A DNA stretch of 64,000 bases from positions 354,811 through 418,810 of the forward strand of contig VXBA01001334.1 in the NCBI GenBank assembly GCA_013399895.1, in the 5' to 3' direction. The notes below the pieces were generated by a model. That model had not been told where the DNA came from and searched no databases. It worked only from the letters and a program-made list of their open reading frames with translations. Made by a program: the position numbers and the translations under genes. Below are positions 1 through 13,210 of the stretch, one piece after another. The stretch comes from Serilophus lunatus. Taxonomy: Eukaryota > Chordata > Aves > Passeriformes > Eurylaimidae. Numbering within the stretch: the first letter of the stretch is position 1; each line of letters opens with the position of its first letter.

Positions 1-37
1 AGGGAAGGGAAGGGAAGGGAAGGGAAGGGAAGGGAAA
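1..37. repeat. (AGGGA)n microsatellite
   Basis: About seven copies of the pentamer AGGGA run from the first base of the window, so the array probably continues upstream. One strand is pure purine. Confidence 0.95.
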
Positions 38-2440
38 TGAACAAACTTTAAACTTCACTAGAATTCAACCATGAATTTTCCCTATTTGAAAATGAATTTA
101 TTCTACCTTTTATCACATTTTCTCCTCCCATTTTTATGACATTCACTTTTCATTTAATTATTCACATTCGTTGCCATACTTGCAGGGAAATTCACATCAA
201 TAGCACAAAGAAAATCATGAAGCAGAGAATTATAAAAGGGACAACAATCTATTAACATGATTTCACAAAGAAGTGAAGGGCAATTGCAAATCGAAGTTCA
301 AAATTATAACTGTGAGAAGACAAAGGAAAAATGACCCTAGATGGAAAGTGGACAAAACAAATAGCAATGAAATTAGGTATTGAAATGAGCGAGAATATAA
401 GCAAATTATAAGATAATATCATTTAACTCTTAGTCATAAGGAACAAACAAAAATTGAAGATATGTACAGATTTTTGTACATGTATTACAATAGATTATGC
501 ATAAATACATAGTGATTTTCAAGCTTGCAGTAGTCAGCTTTTAACACAATTTGCTTCACTGAAATCTTTGACTTTCGCTACTGTAATCCGACTAGTTCAA
601 TTGTGAAGTGAAAGCTGTGTGATGTATTGGATGAAGATAATATCCTGATCATAAAAAATCACTAGACAAGTAAAGTAAATATTAAGTTTCTGCAAGACAC
701 AGTGGAATTGACCTGGAATGTTCTGTGACTTTGATACAATACATAATAGTTTTGTTGTTTGTTTTTTTTTTTCCCAAAGTTTACAGGAATAAAAGGCATA
801 TAAACAAAGAAGCTCCCTGTTTTTAGTTGCAGAGTGTATAAAATTTGCAGTTCTAAACTCACATTTCATTTGTTTGCATTAATCTTATAGCAGGTGACTT
901 ATCTTTACATGTCTTTCAAGTAGATTATGGCAGAATTATCTTTGCAGAAGATTATGTGTCTTTCCAGGTCATCCCAAACATTCTCAATATTCATATTCCA
1001 TATTTTCCAACAAGTTGTTTATTCATGAAAGAAATGACACAAGTCATTCTTAGAAAAGCCTTCATTTTTATCTTGAGAAAGCAGTGAAATAAAGTTCAGA
1101 TGAAACTTACATCTCTCTCCTTGAGAAACTTTCTCTGATTAGAATAAACCAAATCATTTAAAAGCCATTTGAAAGAGAAGAAAAGTATGTCAGAATTGGT
1201 AATTTAAGATGCAGTAGACATGAACAGTCTTCTGAACATTATTTTTGAAGTATGAATTTTGTGTCATCTGTATTACCAGGATGAAGGAAAATATTCCCAA
1301 GCACCCTTGTTTTCCGCTTACAGAATACCTAACAATATTTACTTATCTAGGACCATACACTTGAAACAGATCTGTGTGCTTTCTGGTTAAAATTAAGGTC
1401 TCATGGCATAGAAGAGTTTGTGTATGGAGCCTGAACAAAATACCAGATTACATTTCCAACATTTGTAAACCATCAATTTATAGGCAGCAATTAACTGATT
1501 TGTTATGTTAACTGTCCATTAGCTTTAGATAAAATAATAACTTGCAAAATATGGAAAAAATATAACTGCAAAGATGACAGAATCATATACTGAGAGCTTC
1601 AAAACTGGCTTCACAAGACATGCCTACCAGTAGATCTCTGGCAGACTTGATGTAAGGACTTTTCTATGACAAAGAGTGGCCATTTATCAGAGCAATATTT
1701 ATCCCATCTCCCCTCTGCCAGCTGTTTTCAGTCATACTTTAGCAGAAAAGAGAGAGAAAAGCCTCCTGATTGCATGTGGCACCCTTTAATTCTTTCTTTA
1801 CTTAGCAAACTGCTCTGTGCCTTTTTTAGGCAAGTCTTTGGACTTGCTCTGTTGGACTTTCTAGAGCTTGATGTTCCCTTGACTAACAAGCCTGTGACCT
1901 ATAGGGCTAAATGAGACAGGAGAGCGCACAAAGAGAGAGACCTACGCTGGACCAAGTGCTCCATCAGTCTTTTATGGGAAATTGAAGGACAGATTCTGTT
2001 CCTCTTCATGTTTCTGTAAGAAGAGTAGCTCCAGAGATTTCACTCAAACTACAGTGGTGTAAATCTAGATGAGAATTTGTTCTGCTGTGACAGCAGCTCT
2101 AAACTTAATAGAATTGTGAAGATTGAGGGGTTAAAGTAATGAGTTCCTCAACAGTTCACCTCTTACTGCCAAGTATTCATTAAGCTTGTACTAGACGTCT
2201 TAGACAGTCACCTCTAAAGTCTCTGACTGGTGAAGATACAGTCAATCTTCACTGTAATGTCCTCAAAACTTATATCTCCGAAATGTGCTTTCATTAGATT
2301 GCTCTACAAATCACCCCTTTAAGACCAATTCTAAATATGCTTTCTGAACTGTAGAGTGATTAGTGCTGAATGCAGTACTTTGGGTGAGGTCCTAACGAAA
2401 TACACTGTATTTCCTTAACAATAATTGAGTTGAAAGCTTT
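38..2440. other. AT-rich non-coding DNA, no gene seen
   Basis: No convincing exon, RNA gene or young repeat was recognised. The open frames here are short (at most 90 codons), lie on both strands and show no family motif. Intergenic or intronic sequence is the simplest reading. Confidence 0.6.
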
Positions 2441-2449
2441 AATATAAGG

Positions 2450-2960
2450 GGTTTTTTATTATTAAAATAACTCTCATATCTCTCTCCAGGTCAATATGCT
2501 GTAGTACCTTCCCATTAAGCAGATATTATGTCCTTTTATTACATTCTCCGAGACTCATTATTCTGCATTTATCTGCATTGAATTTGCTATCTATTAGCTC
2601 AAGTACTTAAATGATCTAAATCCTTCCCTACCTGACTGTATTGTTTCTCATGGATGACCTTTCCTCCCAATTTAGTATCATCTGCAAACCAGAAATTTTT
2701 AGTTTAAATAATATGCTCTGAGTCATTTAAGGTACTGAAAAAGCTGTGGTTCCAGCATTGATCCCTGTGGTGCCCCTGACACAAGTAACTTTGCAGCAGC
2801 TTAAAAGCATAACTCAAAATGTGCAATCCCACCAGCTGCAGTCTAACAATATGGCATCTCCACTTTGAACAAAAGGTAAGGTCTCGCTTTATATGTATCT
2901 AATTTTTATAAATAGTGCTCTGGCTTTCTTGAAAACAGATGGTCAACATTTCTAAAAGGT
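2450..2960 (-). mobile_element. Ancient CR1/L3-like LINE remnant, antisense
   Basis: The stretch around 2550-2800 follows the antisense pattern of old amniote CR1-type LINEs: a motif near 2675 close to 'tagtatcatctgcaaa', then 'gatccctgtggtgcccc' near 2760 and a lysine-rich-coding region downstream. These are landmarks of the CR1 reverse-transcriptase region read backwards. The copy is heavily diverged with no open frame left. The exact subfamily is not determined, and the outer limits are approximate because the edges fade into the surrounding AT-rich DNA. Confidence 0.6.
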
Positions 2961-3184
2961 TTCAGACCATGTCTGCACTACAGCTGCAAGGAAAAAACAG
3001 TGCTTGCTAAGCAAGGGATGTTCACCTTGATGCAGAGCAGGTGAGCTCCAGCCTCTCCAGCTATTTCAGCTGCCTTTGTACAACACTAAGTTTAAACTTT
3101 GTCACAGAATTGTTAAACTGTACCCATACTGCTCCTGGAGATGAATGTGCAATTTATTTGAGTTTCTTTTTAAAAGCAATCTTC

Positions 3185-3330
3185 CCCATCCCTGAAAATG
3201 TTCAAGGCCAGGTTGGATAGGTCCCTGAGGAACCTAGTCTAGTGGAAGGTATCCCTGCCAATGCCAGGGAGGATGGAACAAGACGATCTTAAGGTACCTT
3301 CCAACACAAAACACTCTATGATTCTATGAA
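3185..3330 (+). mobile_element. CR1 LINE, 5'-truncated 3' end
   Basis: This is the last ~145 bp of a CR1 retrotransposon. It carries the end of ORF2 ('ccctgaaaatgttcaaggcc', 'aggttggata'), the short 3' UTR landmark 'gatcttaaggtaccttccaac', and the terminal repeated octamer 'attctatg' (two copies at about 3313-3329). Severe 5' truncation and a terminal octamer instead of poly(A) are standard for CR1 insertions. The many substitutions point to an old insertion. Confidence 0.9.
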
Positions 3331-6300
3331 GGATAAACCCTGCCCAGCTCACTGCTGCACATGTTAAGTGCTGATTTGACAGGACTTAACTCTCCCTCCT
3401 TTGCACAGGGTAGGTGTGCCAGATTAGCTATGAAAGGAGTGTAATGATAAGATGAAAGATAAGGTGCTGGCAGTGCAAGCAGTATTCCGCACAAGCTACT
3501 CGTGAGGAAGACCAAGGCTGGGAGCTTCAAACTGCTTTGCCTCTAGCATTTGATTGAGATACTTAAAAGTGAGAAGCTTCTGGATTCACAGGCTGTCAAA
3601 GGGGAAGACAGATACGGGAGTCATTGATGCCCCTCACCCTGACTATGTAAGTTCTTGTACTTCCCAAAAAAAGTAACCAAAATAAAATCTTGAAGGCAGT
3701 CAGACACAGTATTTTTCTTTTTCAGTCTTGTGGATACAGGTGTGATGCAGTCAGGCATTCCTAGTGTGCCTGTGGTGGTTATGGGAAAACCAAGGTTCTG
3801 TGGAAGATGTGGTGATCTGTCCCAAGCTACTTTAATTGTGTTGTTTTCATAGTTAGAGCTCTCTAGAAAGTGAGCTTACCTGGATGTCTCTATACTACGA
3901 TTTTCAAGAGATAAATACGAAAATCTCACAACTTTGTCACAATTCATCGAAATGACTGAGAAGATGTTATAATACCCAGCTGTATGGATAGAAAAGTAAC
4001 ACTTTAGAGGACTTGATTCAAAGGACCATTCAAGGATTTTTGGCAGAAACCAATTCAGTTCCTTCCTCAAAAACCCATCCTGCCTCTCCAGGGGCGTTGG
4101 GTGGACTCTTTCCACCTATGTGCTTGGACTTTCCTCTTCACTGTAACCCACTCTTTTCAAGCCTACTTCCTAAAAGTTTCCTTAGCACTTCCCTGCTTGG
4201 ACTTATTGACTTTAATTATTGTATTCTAATCTTTTCTTACTCTGTTGCAACCATAGCTGCTTGTGTTTACCATGGCTGGGAGTCATAGTCCTCTCTGAGG
4301 GAAAGACAGTTGCACACACAGTCAAGCTTTAAGTTTTCCTTGAAATGGAGGGGAAAGGACGTGCTGATGAAAAAATCAACAAAAAATACTTCAAGGACTG
4401 TATTTCACTTTAGTAATTGAAATGTGTCTCAGCTCCAAAACTTGCACTGATATTTTCCACTTTATTTTTTCTTCCTGTTGAAAAATAGGTTGCTATGACT
4501 GAGTAGATTTTCTTTTTCATAACAGCAAAAAAAAGAACCAATTGTGTATGCACAATTTTAAGTTATTTAAATTCCATCACCCCAAAAATTGATTATTTTC
4601 TTTCCCTAGGAGGCGTTCCAACAAATTTCATGCAGTCAAGACAGGCTTAGCTACTTCTTTCTTTGGCTTTTTCACTTCTGTCTGTTCCCTCAGGATGTTC
4701 TACAATGATTATTTCTTTCTGCCTTTATTTTCTCTCTTTCTTTCTTTTTTCCATTTTTTTTAACAACTCATTTTCCTGAGAGAGACTGCAGCAGTATTGC
4801 TGAAACATTGCTAAAATGCAGTAAGGAAAAATCATCAGTGTATGATAACATCACAGTGCTCCCATGTTGGATAATTTGTTATCTCATTTATATGGCATGA
4901 ACCAGCAAAAAAACATGCATCAGAAATCTGTATGTTTGTGTGTGATTTTATTAATTTAAAAGATAATCCTCTAATTAAAAGATCCTCTTTCTGTACAAAT
5001 GCCATCAGATTGGTTAAGATGAAAGAAAAGTCAGGAACTAATAGGTCTCATAGGACAGATATTTAGTCTTTTATCATCTCAGTATTTCAAATGTGTAAAA
5101 TTTTGAAAATGCTTAATCCTAAATTTATAAAGCTCTTGAAAATGAAGTTTCCCATTCATTCACAGTATAGATCATAGGTATAAATGATGGTACATTAGAA
5201 TATTCCAGCTGATTAGGACCCACCCCTACAGATGATGGGATGTTTCATATTTCATGCCAGCTTACACTCTCACTCCTCTTTTGCAAACATGTGAAAGACA
5301 ACACAGCTCATTCATAGTTTTCTGACACAGAAACTCTTCCCATTAGAACATTAGTGACAGTGATAAAAGTGCTTCATTTAAAGAATATGGAAGATACCAT
5401 ATGTCAACTTTTTTACGGAGGTTAATTAGCACTAATACTTTTCACAGACATTCAGCAACAGCTAAGCTTCCTCCCTTTTAAAATAACTCTTAGTCACTCA
5501 TATTCATAGCTCTTCATCTCGCTGTCTTTCTCTCTCTTCCTCCTTTCATGTGGAAAAGTAGACTTCAGTCTGATTTAAAAAAAAAAAATAAAAATTAAAA
5601 AATCACCCCAAAATTAGTTTTTCTGGGGTTTTGGTTATTTTAGTCAGATTAGGTAAGGAAACAGACAGATAAACAAAGTAGTATAGAGTTTTCCCACTTA
5701 TTAATTTGTACCTCTAACGCCAACCTTTTTTGTTTGTTTGTTTGTTTGTTTATGTTAAGCAGAAAATATTTTTATACTTTAAGAAAGGAAAAAAAAGAAG
5801 CAGAACAACTTATTGATTTGCTCACACTGAAAATTATGTATTTGAACTTTGTTATTAACTGAACTAAACTTTCAGATACTTTATTTTGCAGTTATCAATG
5901 AGATCTGCATTTTGTTTTAAGCTCTTAGTGACTAAACCTTGGTGCCAGAAGACAGAGGCAGCCTTTGAAGATTTACAGATAAAGATGAAAATAATAAAGT
6001 CCAGAAAAAATATTGCCAATATTTTATTTCCTCTTTCATCTAAATTAAAAAAAAAATAATAATTATATTATCTTTCTCCCCCCCCCTAAAAATGCCTCTT
6101 GTTTTTCCACTGAGATTTTGATGAAACACTGAGTTGTTAAATATCAGAAAACTCCTTTCTTTCCTGGGAAAAAAATAGGAGCTGCTTTCCTATGTAATAA
6201 TGTAATATAAATTGCTGGTATGTGAAGCCTAACCTAAAATTTGCTGAAGTCAGTGAATATGTAGCTATTCATATTCAGAAGCTGTCTTTCTAATAGTTGC

Positions 6301-8325
6301 ACTTCTTCGCCTTTGTGATAATACAGATGGTGTAACACCAGGAGGTAAGAGACCTGGGTTCCTTAACCTAAAGAACATTGTTCCAGCAATTCCACCTCAG
6401 AACCCACACTAGCCTTGAAAGTAGTGTTCCCCTTACTTATATATGAATTGCTCTGTCGTTCTGCACGCATGTCTTAGAAGTACAAATGAAATCTGAATTT
6501 CTAGCTAAGGATTTTGGCTTAGGAGGGGAACTCTTTCTTGGAAAACTTGCAAAAACTGCTCACTTAAATAATCATTGAATGAAAACAAACACCACTATGT
6601 GTTAACCAGGGTCTAGTCCCTTCTCTTCCTTTAACATGCCTCCTTTTGTCAGGCTTCTGTGTACAGCTGGAACCACAGGTTCAGAGGATCTGCAGGTCTT
6701 TCCCATCCAGTTTCACACCAACCTCACCACAGGGGAGAGGTGGCTTACATCTTCTTCTGCATATCTCAGGCCCTGCTCCTGGGCTTTTGTTTTATGGTAA
6801 AGTATAATGTGAAACACTTTTTTTCATCAACCCTGGTTCATCTCCAAAGCACCTCTGAGTGTTTTATACACACCATATAACATATAGTTATATACCATAC
6901 AAAAGACTGTACCACCATTGTAGCTGGAGTTAGCCAAGCCTTAGTACGCTTAGAGTGCCAGGATGTCTGAAGACTTGGCAAATTCAGTGATAAATTTTCA
7001 TCATTAAGAAATAAGTATCTAAGCACTCAGTTGAGTAAAGGCGGAGATGATAACAAGAAACTTCCTAAAATAGCTCTAATTACCTGGAAATCCTCCTCCT
7101 GAATCCTTCAACAGATAGGGTGTCTCAGGTGTCTAGCAGCTGAAGTGTTTTCTGTCTAACTTTGTTTCCTGCATGTAAGAACTGAAATCCCACCAAAATG
7201 TCACTTTAAATGCTTAGGTGCTTTGTCGAATGCTGCCTGAAGTATCTCAAAAAGATATTTAGGTTCTTATACACATATGTAGCTGTGTTTCGACACTAAA
7301 CTTTGTGGAAATGCATCTTGCTGATAAGGGAGACTGAAGAGAGATATAAAAAGGCTAAGTATCTTCCTATATCTGACTTTGACATTCAGTCTATTTCAAT
7401 TTACTTTAGGGAGGGGGGATTATCTCTCTCCTGAAATGAAATTAACATCCTGCAAGCTATAAACAGGTGCAGCAAATATTATTTACTCATGTTCTTTTTT
7501 TACAAGCATGGAAAGACCTGATTTAGATCTGGTTTGATGAGTCATTTTAATAGACCTGGTGTGCTTTTAATTGGTCGAATGTTGATTTTATCCCTCTTCT
7601 GAAGTATTTTGCTTCAGAGAATGTGAATCTTGACATGATCTCTACTAAGATTAAATAATCTCTCTGTTTTAATTTTCTTTGTTTTCTCCTTTGATCTGTA
7701 TTTGTTTCTAATGGATGCAAAAGAGTGCTTTATTTCAGAGGAAAAAAAATTCTATGTGATTTTTCTTAGTAGCAGACAATATTTATGGATTCTATTGTGC
7801 CATATGGACAGTATTTCAGTCACTACACTCTTCTATGTAGAAGGAATTTTTAGTTTGTAACCCGTGCTTCCCACTTCCCGGAAAAAGTAAAAAACATACT
7901 TCTGTCAACAACTTACTGGACCATTTGTGGCATTATAAGCGGAAAACATGATGTAATGAGACACAAAAAAACAATCGACCAAATGAAGAAACAAATCTTT
8001 CATTCAATATAATTTTTCATTTTTCATTGCTAAAAACACTAAATTTAGGAGTGGGATGAATTTTGAAGAGTAACTGTTATGAACAATAGATCTTACTGTT
8101 ACATAGATAAATGAACCATCTGTGGTGGAAAAATAGTAATTTGAAAACAGAATGAGAGAATAAATTCTGCAGAGAACTGGAGTTTTTGCTGGGAGAATTG
8201 ATTAGCAATTGATTAGCAGCTACTCCCCTTAAGCATACACAAGTCTCTGAAGCTGGTGGGATCCACCAAAACATAGTGAGAAGAAGTGGCAGAAGTGCTC
8301 ACCAAGCCACTTTTGGTCACAAATA
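3331..8325. other. Non-coding DNA with minor simple repeats
   Basis: AT-rich sequence without a recognisable gene. It contains a short (TTTG)n run at about 5726-5752, a pyrimidine run near 4725-4760, and several A- or T-runs (about 5577-5592, 6045-6065). Open frames are all under 92 codons with no motif. Confidence 0.55.
5726..5752. repeat. (TTTG)n short microsatellite
   Basis: Five to six TTTG units follow a T-run. Similar short TTTG or TTG tracts occur at about 36889-36918 and 38656-38700. Confidence 0.85.
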
Positions 8326-8329
8326 AGAT

Positions 8330-8518
8330 GAGTGAAAATGGTTTAGACTGGATATATGGAAAAATTTCTTCACAGAAAAAGTAGTCAAGCCTATGGCAGT
8401 GGAGGAATCATCAACCCTGGAGGTATTTAAAAGGTGCATAGAAGTGGCACCTGGGGACATGGTTGGGCTTGATGATCTTAGATGTCTTTTACAACTTGAA
8501 CAATTCAAAGATTCTATA
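8330..8518 (+). mobile_element. CR1 LINE, 5'-truncated 3' end
   Basis: The fragment matches the CR1 ORF2 C-terminus and 3' UTR. 'aaaaatttcttcacagaaa' corresponds to the (F)FT-E segment, 'accctggaggtatttaaaag' to the Leu-Glu-Val-Phe-Lys segment, and 'ggttgggcttgatgatctta' to the 3' UTR. It ends in a single recognisable 'attctatag' tail unit. The reading frame is broken, as expected for a dead copy. Confidence 0.88.
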
Positions 8519-9477
8519 GTTTGAAGAATTCAAATTTTCACAGATATATATGTGCATACAAAACATGAGAGGAAGGTTTCAAGACAGTTTGAAATGTCCA
8601 TATCTTCTGAGGCTGATGATCTGGCCGAGGTAGGTAGAGTCTTCTCCTATTGCGATTATAGAGATATTGTAGAACAAATTTTTAAGTAATAAATAAATTC
8701 CTGAAAGTATTATCAGCAGACCAGCAACAGGGTGCTAAGCTACTGTGTGGAAACCCGTGCTATTATAGTGTCATTCATTGAAGAGTGTCTCCTAACTATC
8801 ATCCCCAAAGATTTTATTACTTTGATGTCACTTGGTATCTTTAACATGACACAAGACAGAGACCTATCAAAATTTATCTCCTATTTCTGTCTTATATTTA
8901 CTTGTTGATTTGCTTCTGTTTAGGACACACGTCTATGTTTTTAAAGTACTAGTTTCAAGACCAGTCATCAAAAGAAAAAAAAAATGTCATAGATATTGAC
9001 AAGTTTGAATCACAATTTAAGATTTTCTGACAGAGGAAAATCTGTCCTTATAAGTATTGTGATATTAGAGCATTCCTGAGAACTGGTAGAATTCTGGCAC
9101 TTGAGCAGTTAAGTCAGTTCAACTCAGGCTGAGTTACCCACCAAGGTAAAATGTAAAATAAAATGCATTGAAACACATCTTATCAGCACTCAGTGTTATT
9201 TATGGAGGATGCCTGGGCATTCCAGCGGGTAATACTCCTGTTGTTTGTTTAAGTAAAATAACTAATTTGTCTCTTTAATAAGAACATTATAGATATCCTG
9301 TGAATTTCTGTGTCAGCAGCACTTCAAAAAGATGGTGTGTGCATAGACAGACATAGTGAGAATAAACTACTCGGAGTTTTACACTGTAGGTGGAGAGACG
9401 AACCTGAGGGTAAAATATTTCAGAACTATTCTGACAACAATGCAAGTTTATGAAATGCTTGTGTTGGGAGAAAAAAA

Positions 9478-9625
9478 GATTATAATAATACTCTGCACAT
9501 GAGTTGCACTTTTCACCTGGGAAACCTAAACTATTTTTCAGGCATCAGCACTCCCAAGAGGAAAGTCTTGTGTTATTCTACAGATGGATGAACCAAAGTA
9601 CAGGGGCATCTATCACCTTTCCAGC
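9478..9625. mobile_element. Degraded ancient amniote MIR/L2-type repeat
   Basis: The order of landmarks resembles a very old amniote interspersed repeat: 'ataataatactctgcac', a 'gcacttttcacctgg'-like segment, 'caggcatcagcact', then 'ttattctacagatggatgaacc', which resembles the MIR/L2 motif 'attttacagatgaggaaac'. Divergence is high, so both the family and the limits are tentative. Confidence 0.45.
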
Positions 9626-11580
9626 TCCCTCTGGAGTAAGGAAGACTTTTCTACTGGACAGTAAATGATGCCCAATGATCTAAACTGCTTTTAAAAAAGA
9701 AAGAAGAATGAAAGAGAGGGAGAAAAAAGAGAGAAAATGTCTTTTACAGTTTCAATAAACTATCAGTATTGTTGTGTATTGGTTACAATCTAACAATACT
9801 AATTTTAAAAGAAATTACTTCAAATTTTTGCTGGTTTTAACTTAATTTATAACTTGGTTCTTGGTCTTCTCTAAGTATTTTAAACAGCATGCAACTTTTT
9901 CCTCCTCTACTTTCCTTGTGATAGTAGTTTCTCTGCTAAGTGATTTTGAGCACAGCATGGATATTAATGTTAGCAAAACCAAGAATAGAAGTCCTAATAG
10001 CTGAACAATTTTAGTCCTACCTAATACTATAAATAGAAGTTACTTTTTTTCTTTTTTTTTCTTTTTTTTTTTTTTAATATGGCTATTAATGCAGCATTTT
10101 TAGTTTGAAATCATGGAAGATTTTTATATGAGAAAAAAGGAATACTACTTACTATGCAACTGCTATTCATCCTTTAGATTTACTTGTTCTGTCAATGGAT
10201 TAGTAAAATATTACTTTCTGAGAAGAAAGCAACTGTAGTTTGTAAGATAATATAAACCAGAAAATATACTCAGTAAAAATTATGTGCCTTGAACTCTTAT
10301 TTCATGAGATAGTTCTTCAAGATGCATTAACAGATATTTAATCAGACTGATTAACCAGGTGTGTAATCTGATTCTGATAACTGTTTGCCTTGTTCCCATC
10401 TGCTTTCATGATCTGTTATAAAGTTTGATTCATGGAAAAAGTTGCAGCTGTGGAATTTTCAAGACTTGAGCTTCATTCTTGTTGCAGTGTTGTATTTTTA
10501 CCTTATCATTTGGAACGAACTAATGCTATGATGCGCAGGACAAGACCCACACTTCACAGACAACTGCTTTGAAATTTCTCTAGAAGGAACAGGTTCATAA
10601 CTACTGATGTACTAATGCCAATGAATACAAAAGGATTTTTTCTTCAATAAGTTTGTAAACTCCCTAAGTTAAAGAAACCCAGATCAGCTTAGGCAAACAC
10701 AACAGATAATATGACTAAGAAGAAATCATCCTCTGTTAAGGAAAGAGATCCTTTACCTTGATCTTACCAGTTCAGAAAGTGCTTTTAAGGTGTTCCTAAT
10801 TTAAAATATACTCTGTGGGATCTCTTTGGTGTCATTCAGAAAGTCTGTGCATCATAATTTGTGAGTTTGCTTTCTAGGTTTGTTCCTTGCTTAAAAGTGG
10901 GATTTTACCTCTCTGTAAAGTCTTTCAGACTGAAGTCTCATAACAGGTTTTCATCTGCCAGCGCCCCTGTCACCTTTTTACCTCCAAACATGTACAAACA
11001 CACCTTCATACAGAACTATAGCTGGGAGTGAGAAAATACTTAACAAATATTCTTATGTCCTATCAATGAGCTAGAATACTGAAGCAGACACTGTATTGTA
11101 AGGTCAGTTAGTCCAGCAAGTATTGTAAGTCAGTTAGATCTGATTTGAGGGGTACGTGCTGCATAGTCAGTCAGTGTTTGCAGAGGTGTTTCTTGAGTAC
11201 CTCAGAGGAGTTTCCTACACTGCAGTTACTGCTCTTACTTTCACTGACACAAAATGTCTAAAAGAACAGTAAAAGTGCTAAGAATAATTTTGAAATAATT
11301 TATTCTAATGGCTTTTTACAAAAATTCATGAAGAGGATGATCCTCTAATACAAAGAATAAGGAGATTTAGGTCACATCTGCCAGAATGATGCAAATATTT
11401 AACAAGACAATTCATTTCCTTGAAACTTCCTTCCCTACGTTTGTGATAGTACCAGCTTAGTCGCATAAAAAAAAAAGAGGAAATTATGCATTTTATATAG
11501 AATTATTTATGATGATTCCCGTCATACTTAGATTTGTGATAAAGCTTGAGGTTTAAACACAGCTATTTTCTGTTTTTAAT
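9626..11580. other. Non-coding DNA, no gene seen
   Basis: AT-rich sequence with a long T-run at about 10043-10076 interrupted by single C's. No gene, RNA or young repeat was recognised. Confidence 0.5.
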
Positions 11581-11584
11581 TACA

Positions 11585-11890
11585 TGACATCCTGGGGGAT
11601 GTGGGCCATGGGGAACGCCCTGATAACTAGGGCTGCTGTGCTAGTCCTCCCAGGAGCAGGGGACTTCTCTGGGGAGAGGAATGGGTTGAGGACAGGCAGG
11701 GACACCCACCTGCAGGTGTGCCTGCCTTTGGTGGGGCTCATGGTCAGGCTGGACCAGACAGCAACAACCTACAGCCTCAGTGGAGCAGGTACTGCCAGTA
11801 CCCAAAATAGGGATCTGAACCTGAGCAGGGAGGGTCTTGTCAGTGTGGACAGTGGATCAGTTTTTCCAGACTGGGATGAAATTTTTAAAT
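11585..11890. other. GC-rich unclassified patch
   Basis: About 300 bp that are clearly richer in G+C than the flanks, with an open frame of 104 codons on the plus strand (11584-11898). The translation has no domain I recognise. CpG is scarce, so it is not a classic CpG island. An old LTR, a 5' portion of a LINE, or an exon relic are all possible. Confidence 0.4.
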
Positions 11891-12028
11891 CTTATTGAGA
11901 AATACATGACCATCTGTCCCTACTATATGTCAGCTACATGGCCAAAATGCAGTAGTGCTTCTAATGCATTAAGCCTTTGCCTGAAGTTGAAAGAGGAAAA
12001 GTTGTACAGAGAAGGAGGAAAAAAAAAA

Positions 12029-12060
12029 NNNNNNNNNNNNNNNNNNNNNNNNNNNNNNNN
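12029..12060. other. Assembly gap (32 N)
   Basis: A run of Ns directly follows an A-run. Any open frame crossing it (11837-12106) is unreliable. Confidence 0.98.
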
Positions 12061-12252
12061 GAAGATGTTTCAGAATCAGACTGTACCAATATATAACTAT
12101 AGTTAAACTGCTTCATTTTCATGAAATTTTACATTGATTCATTTATCCACTTTTGATGTCAGCGAGGAAGAGCAACAGTGGCTCCTTACTCTTCTCTCTT
12201 TGAAATTAAAAGGCAGTAAATTTTAAACCAATAAAAGCATTTCTGTTTTGTT

Positions 12253-12256
<4 letters not shown>

Positions 12257-12291
<35 letters not shown>

Positions 12292-12312
12292 ATNNNNTTT
12301 TTTTTTTTTTTA
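12257..12312. repeat. Poly(T) tract with 4-base gap
   Basis: A T-run of about 28 bases is followed by a short spacer, four Ns (12294-12297) and another T-run. The Ns are likely an unresolved homopolymer. Confidence 0.9.
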
Positions 12313-13040
12313 ATGTAGCTGATCATCAACCTGAATAATTCACCGTCAGAGGAGGTCACTAAAGGCAACTGTAATATCAGGATTTTAGAAAATGTCTGAG
12401 TAACTTTATTGCCAGTAATAACAGCTTTACCATTACAGAAGCTAAAAAAATGTTGGAAAGGTCACTCGTCTTCATGCTTCAGGGTCTGGATGGTCAGTTG
12501 TGGGGTCAGGACAAGACTCAGTATTGCAGTGTGCACACCCACACATCAATATACTTACTCACAGAAGCACTTTCAGAATTATTCACTGACAGTTTTTTAG
12601 TAGGTTATAATGAGTTTTGAAAGTAATGTAGAGTCTTAATTTTGAGAACTTAGTATTTAAAGTCATCCTATAAGAGGAGATTTTCCCACAGTTTCTAGTT
12701 TTTGTAGGAAGATGCACTTGAGTACTTCAGATGTGAATGTTAGACCATGTTTTATAGCAGTTATTCAAATCCCCTCTTATTTCAGAGACCACATGAGACA
12801 ATTGACATCGGACTTGGCTTTGATGGGTTTTGTCATTCTTCTCTATCCTGGGTCAGCTGATGATCTCTTGTTCCCTTGCCTGCACTGTCTACCTCCTTAG
12901 GGTACAGCATTGTAATGTAGGAGCATCTATTCTGTCCCTGAAGACTGGTACAAGCATGTCAGTTTTTTAACTAGATGGTCTTTCACCAGTAAGACCCATC
13001 ATACCAGCCTGGAACCATTTTCTTATTGTGGTCTTGGTAG

Positions 13041-13210
13041 ATTGTACTGCTAAGAACACATTTCCTGCCTTAGAAATTGAAGAAAATCTGAGGCTTGGGT
13101 TGAAAAAGGAGTCAAAACTTTATGTGACCCATCGGAAGAGAAAATACTACTTAAGTGATTCTGAAGCTTCAGTGGAATCTCTAATCACTGATGATGTTCA
13201 TTCCCAGCAG
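13041..13210 (+). other. Exon-like open segment, unrecognised
   Basis: The segment lies in an open frame of 95 codons (13028-13315) and is flanked by a possible splice acceptor (TTGGTAG just before 13041) and a good donor-like site (CAGCAG|GTGAT at 13210/13211). Read from the acceptor in phase 1, it gives about 56 residues. The segment is acidic and basic rather than low-complexity, with a basic cluster (THRKRKYYLSDSE) followed by an acidic Ser-rich stretch. I do not recognise a family. A chance open frame remains quite possible: the pyrimidine tract is weak and no neighbouring exon is visible. Confidence 0.25.

Noticed and set aside
11837..12106. 89-codon frame
   Set aside because: It crosses an assembly gap, so continuity of the frame is unknown.
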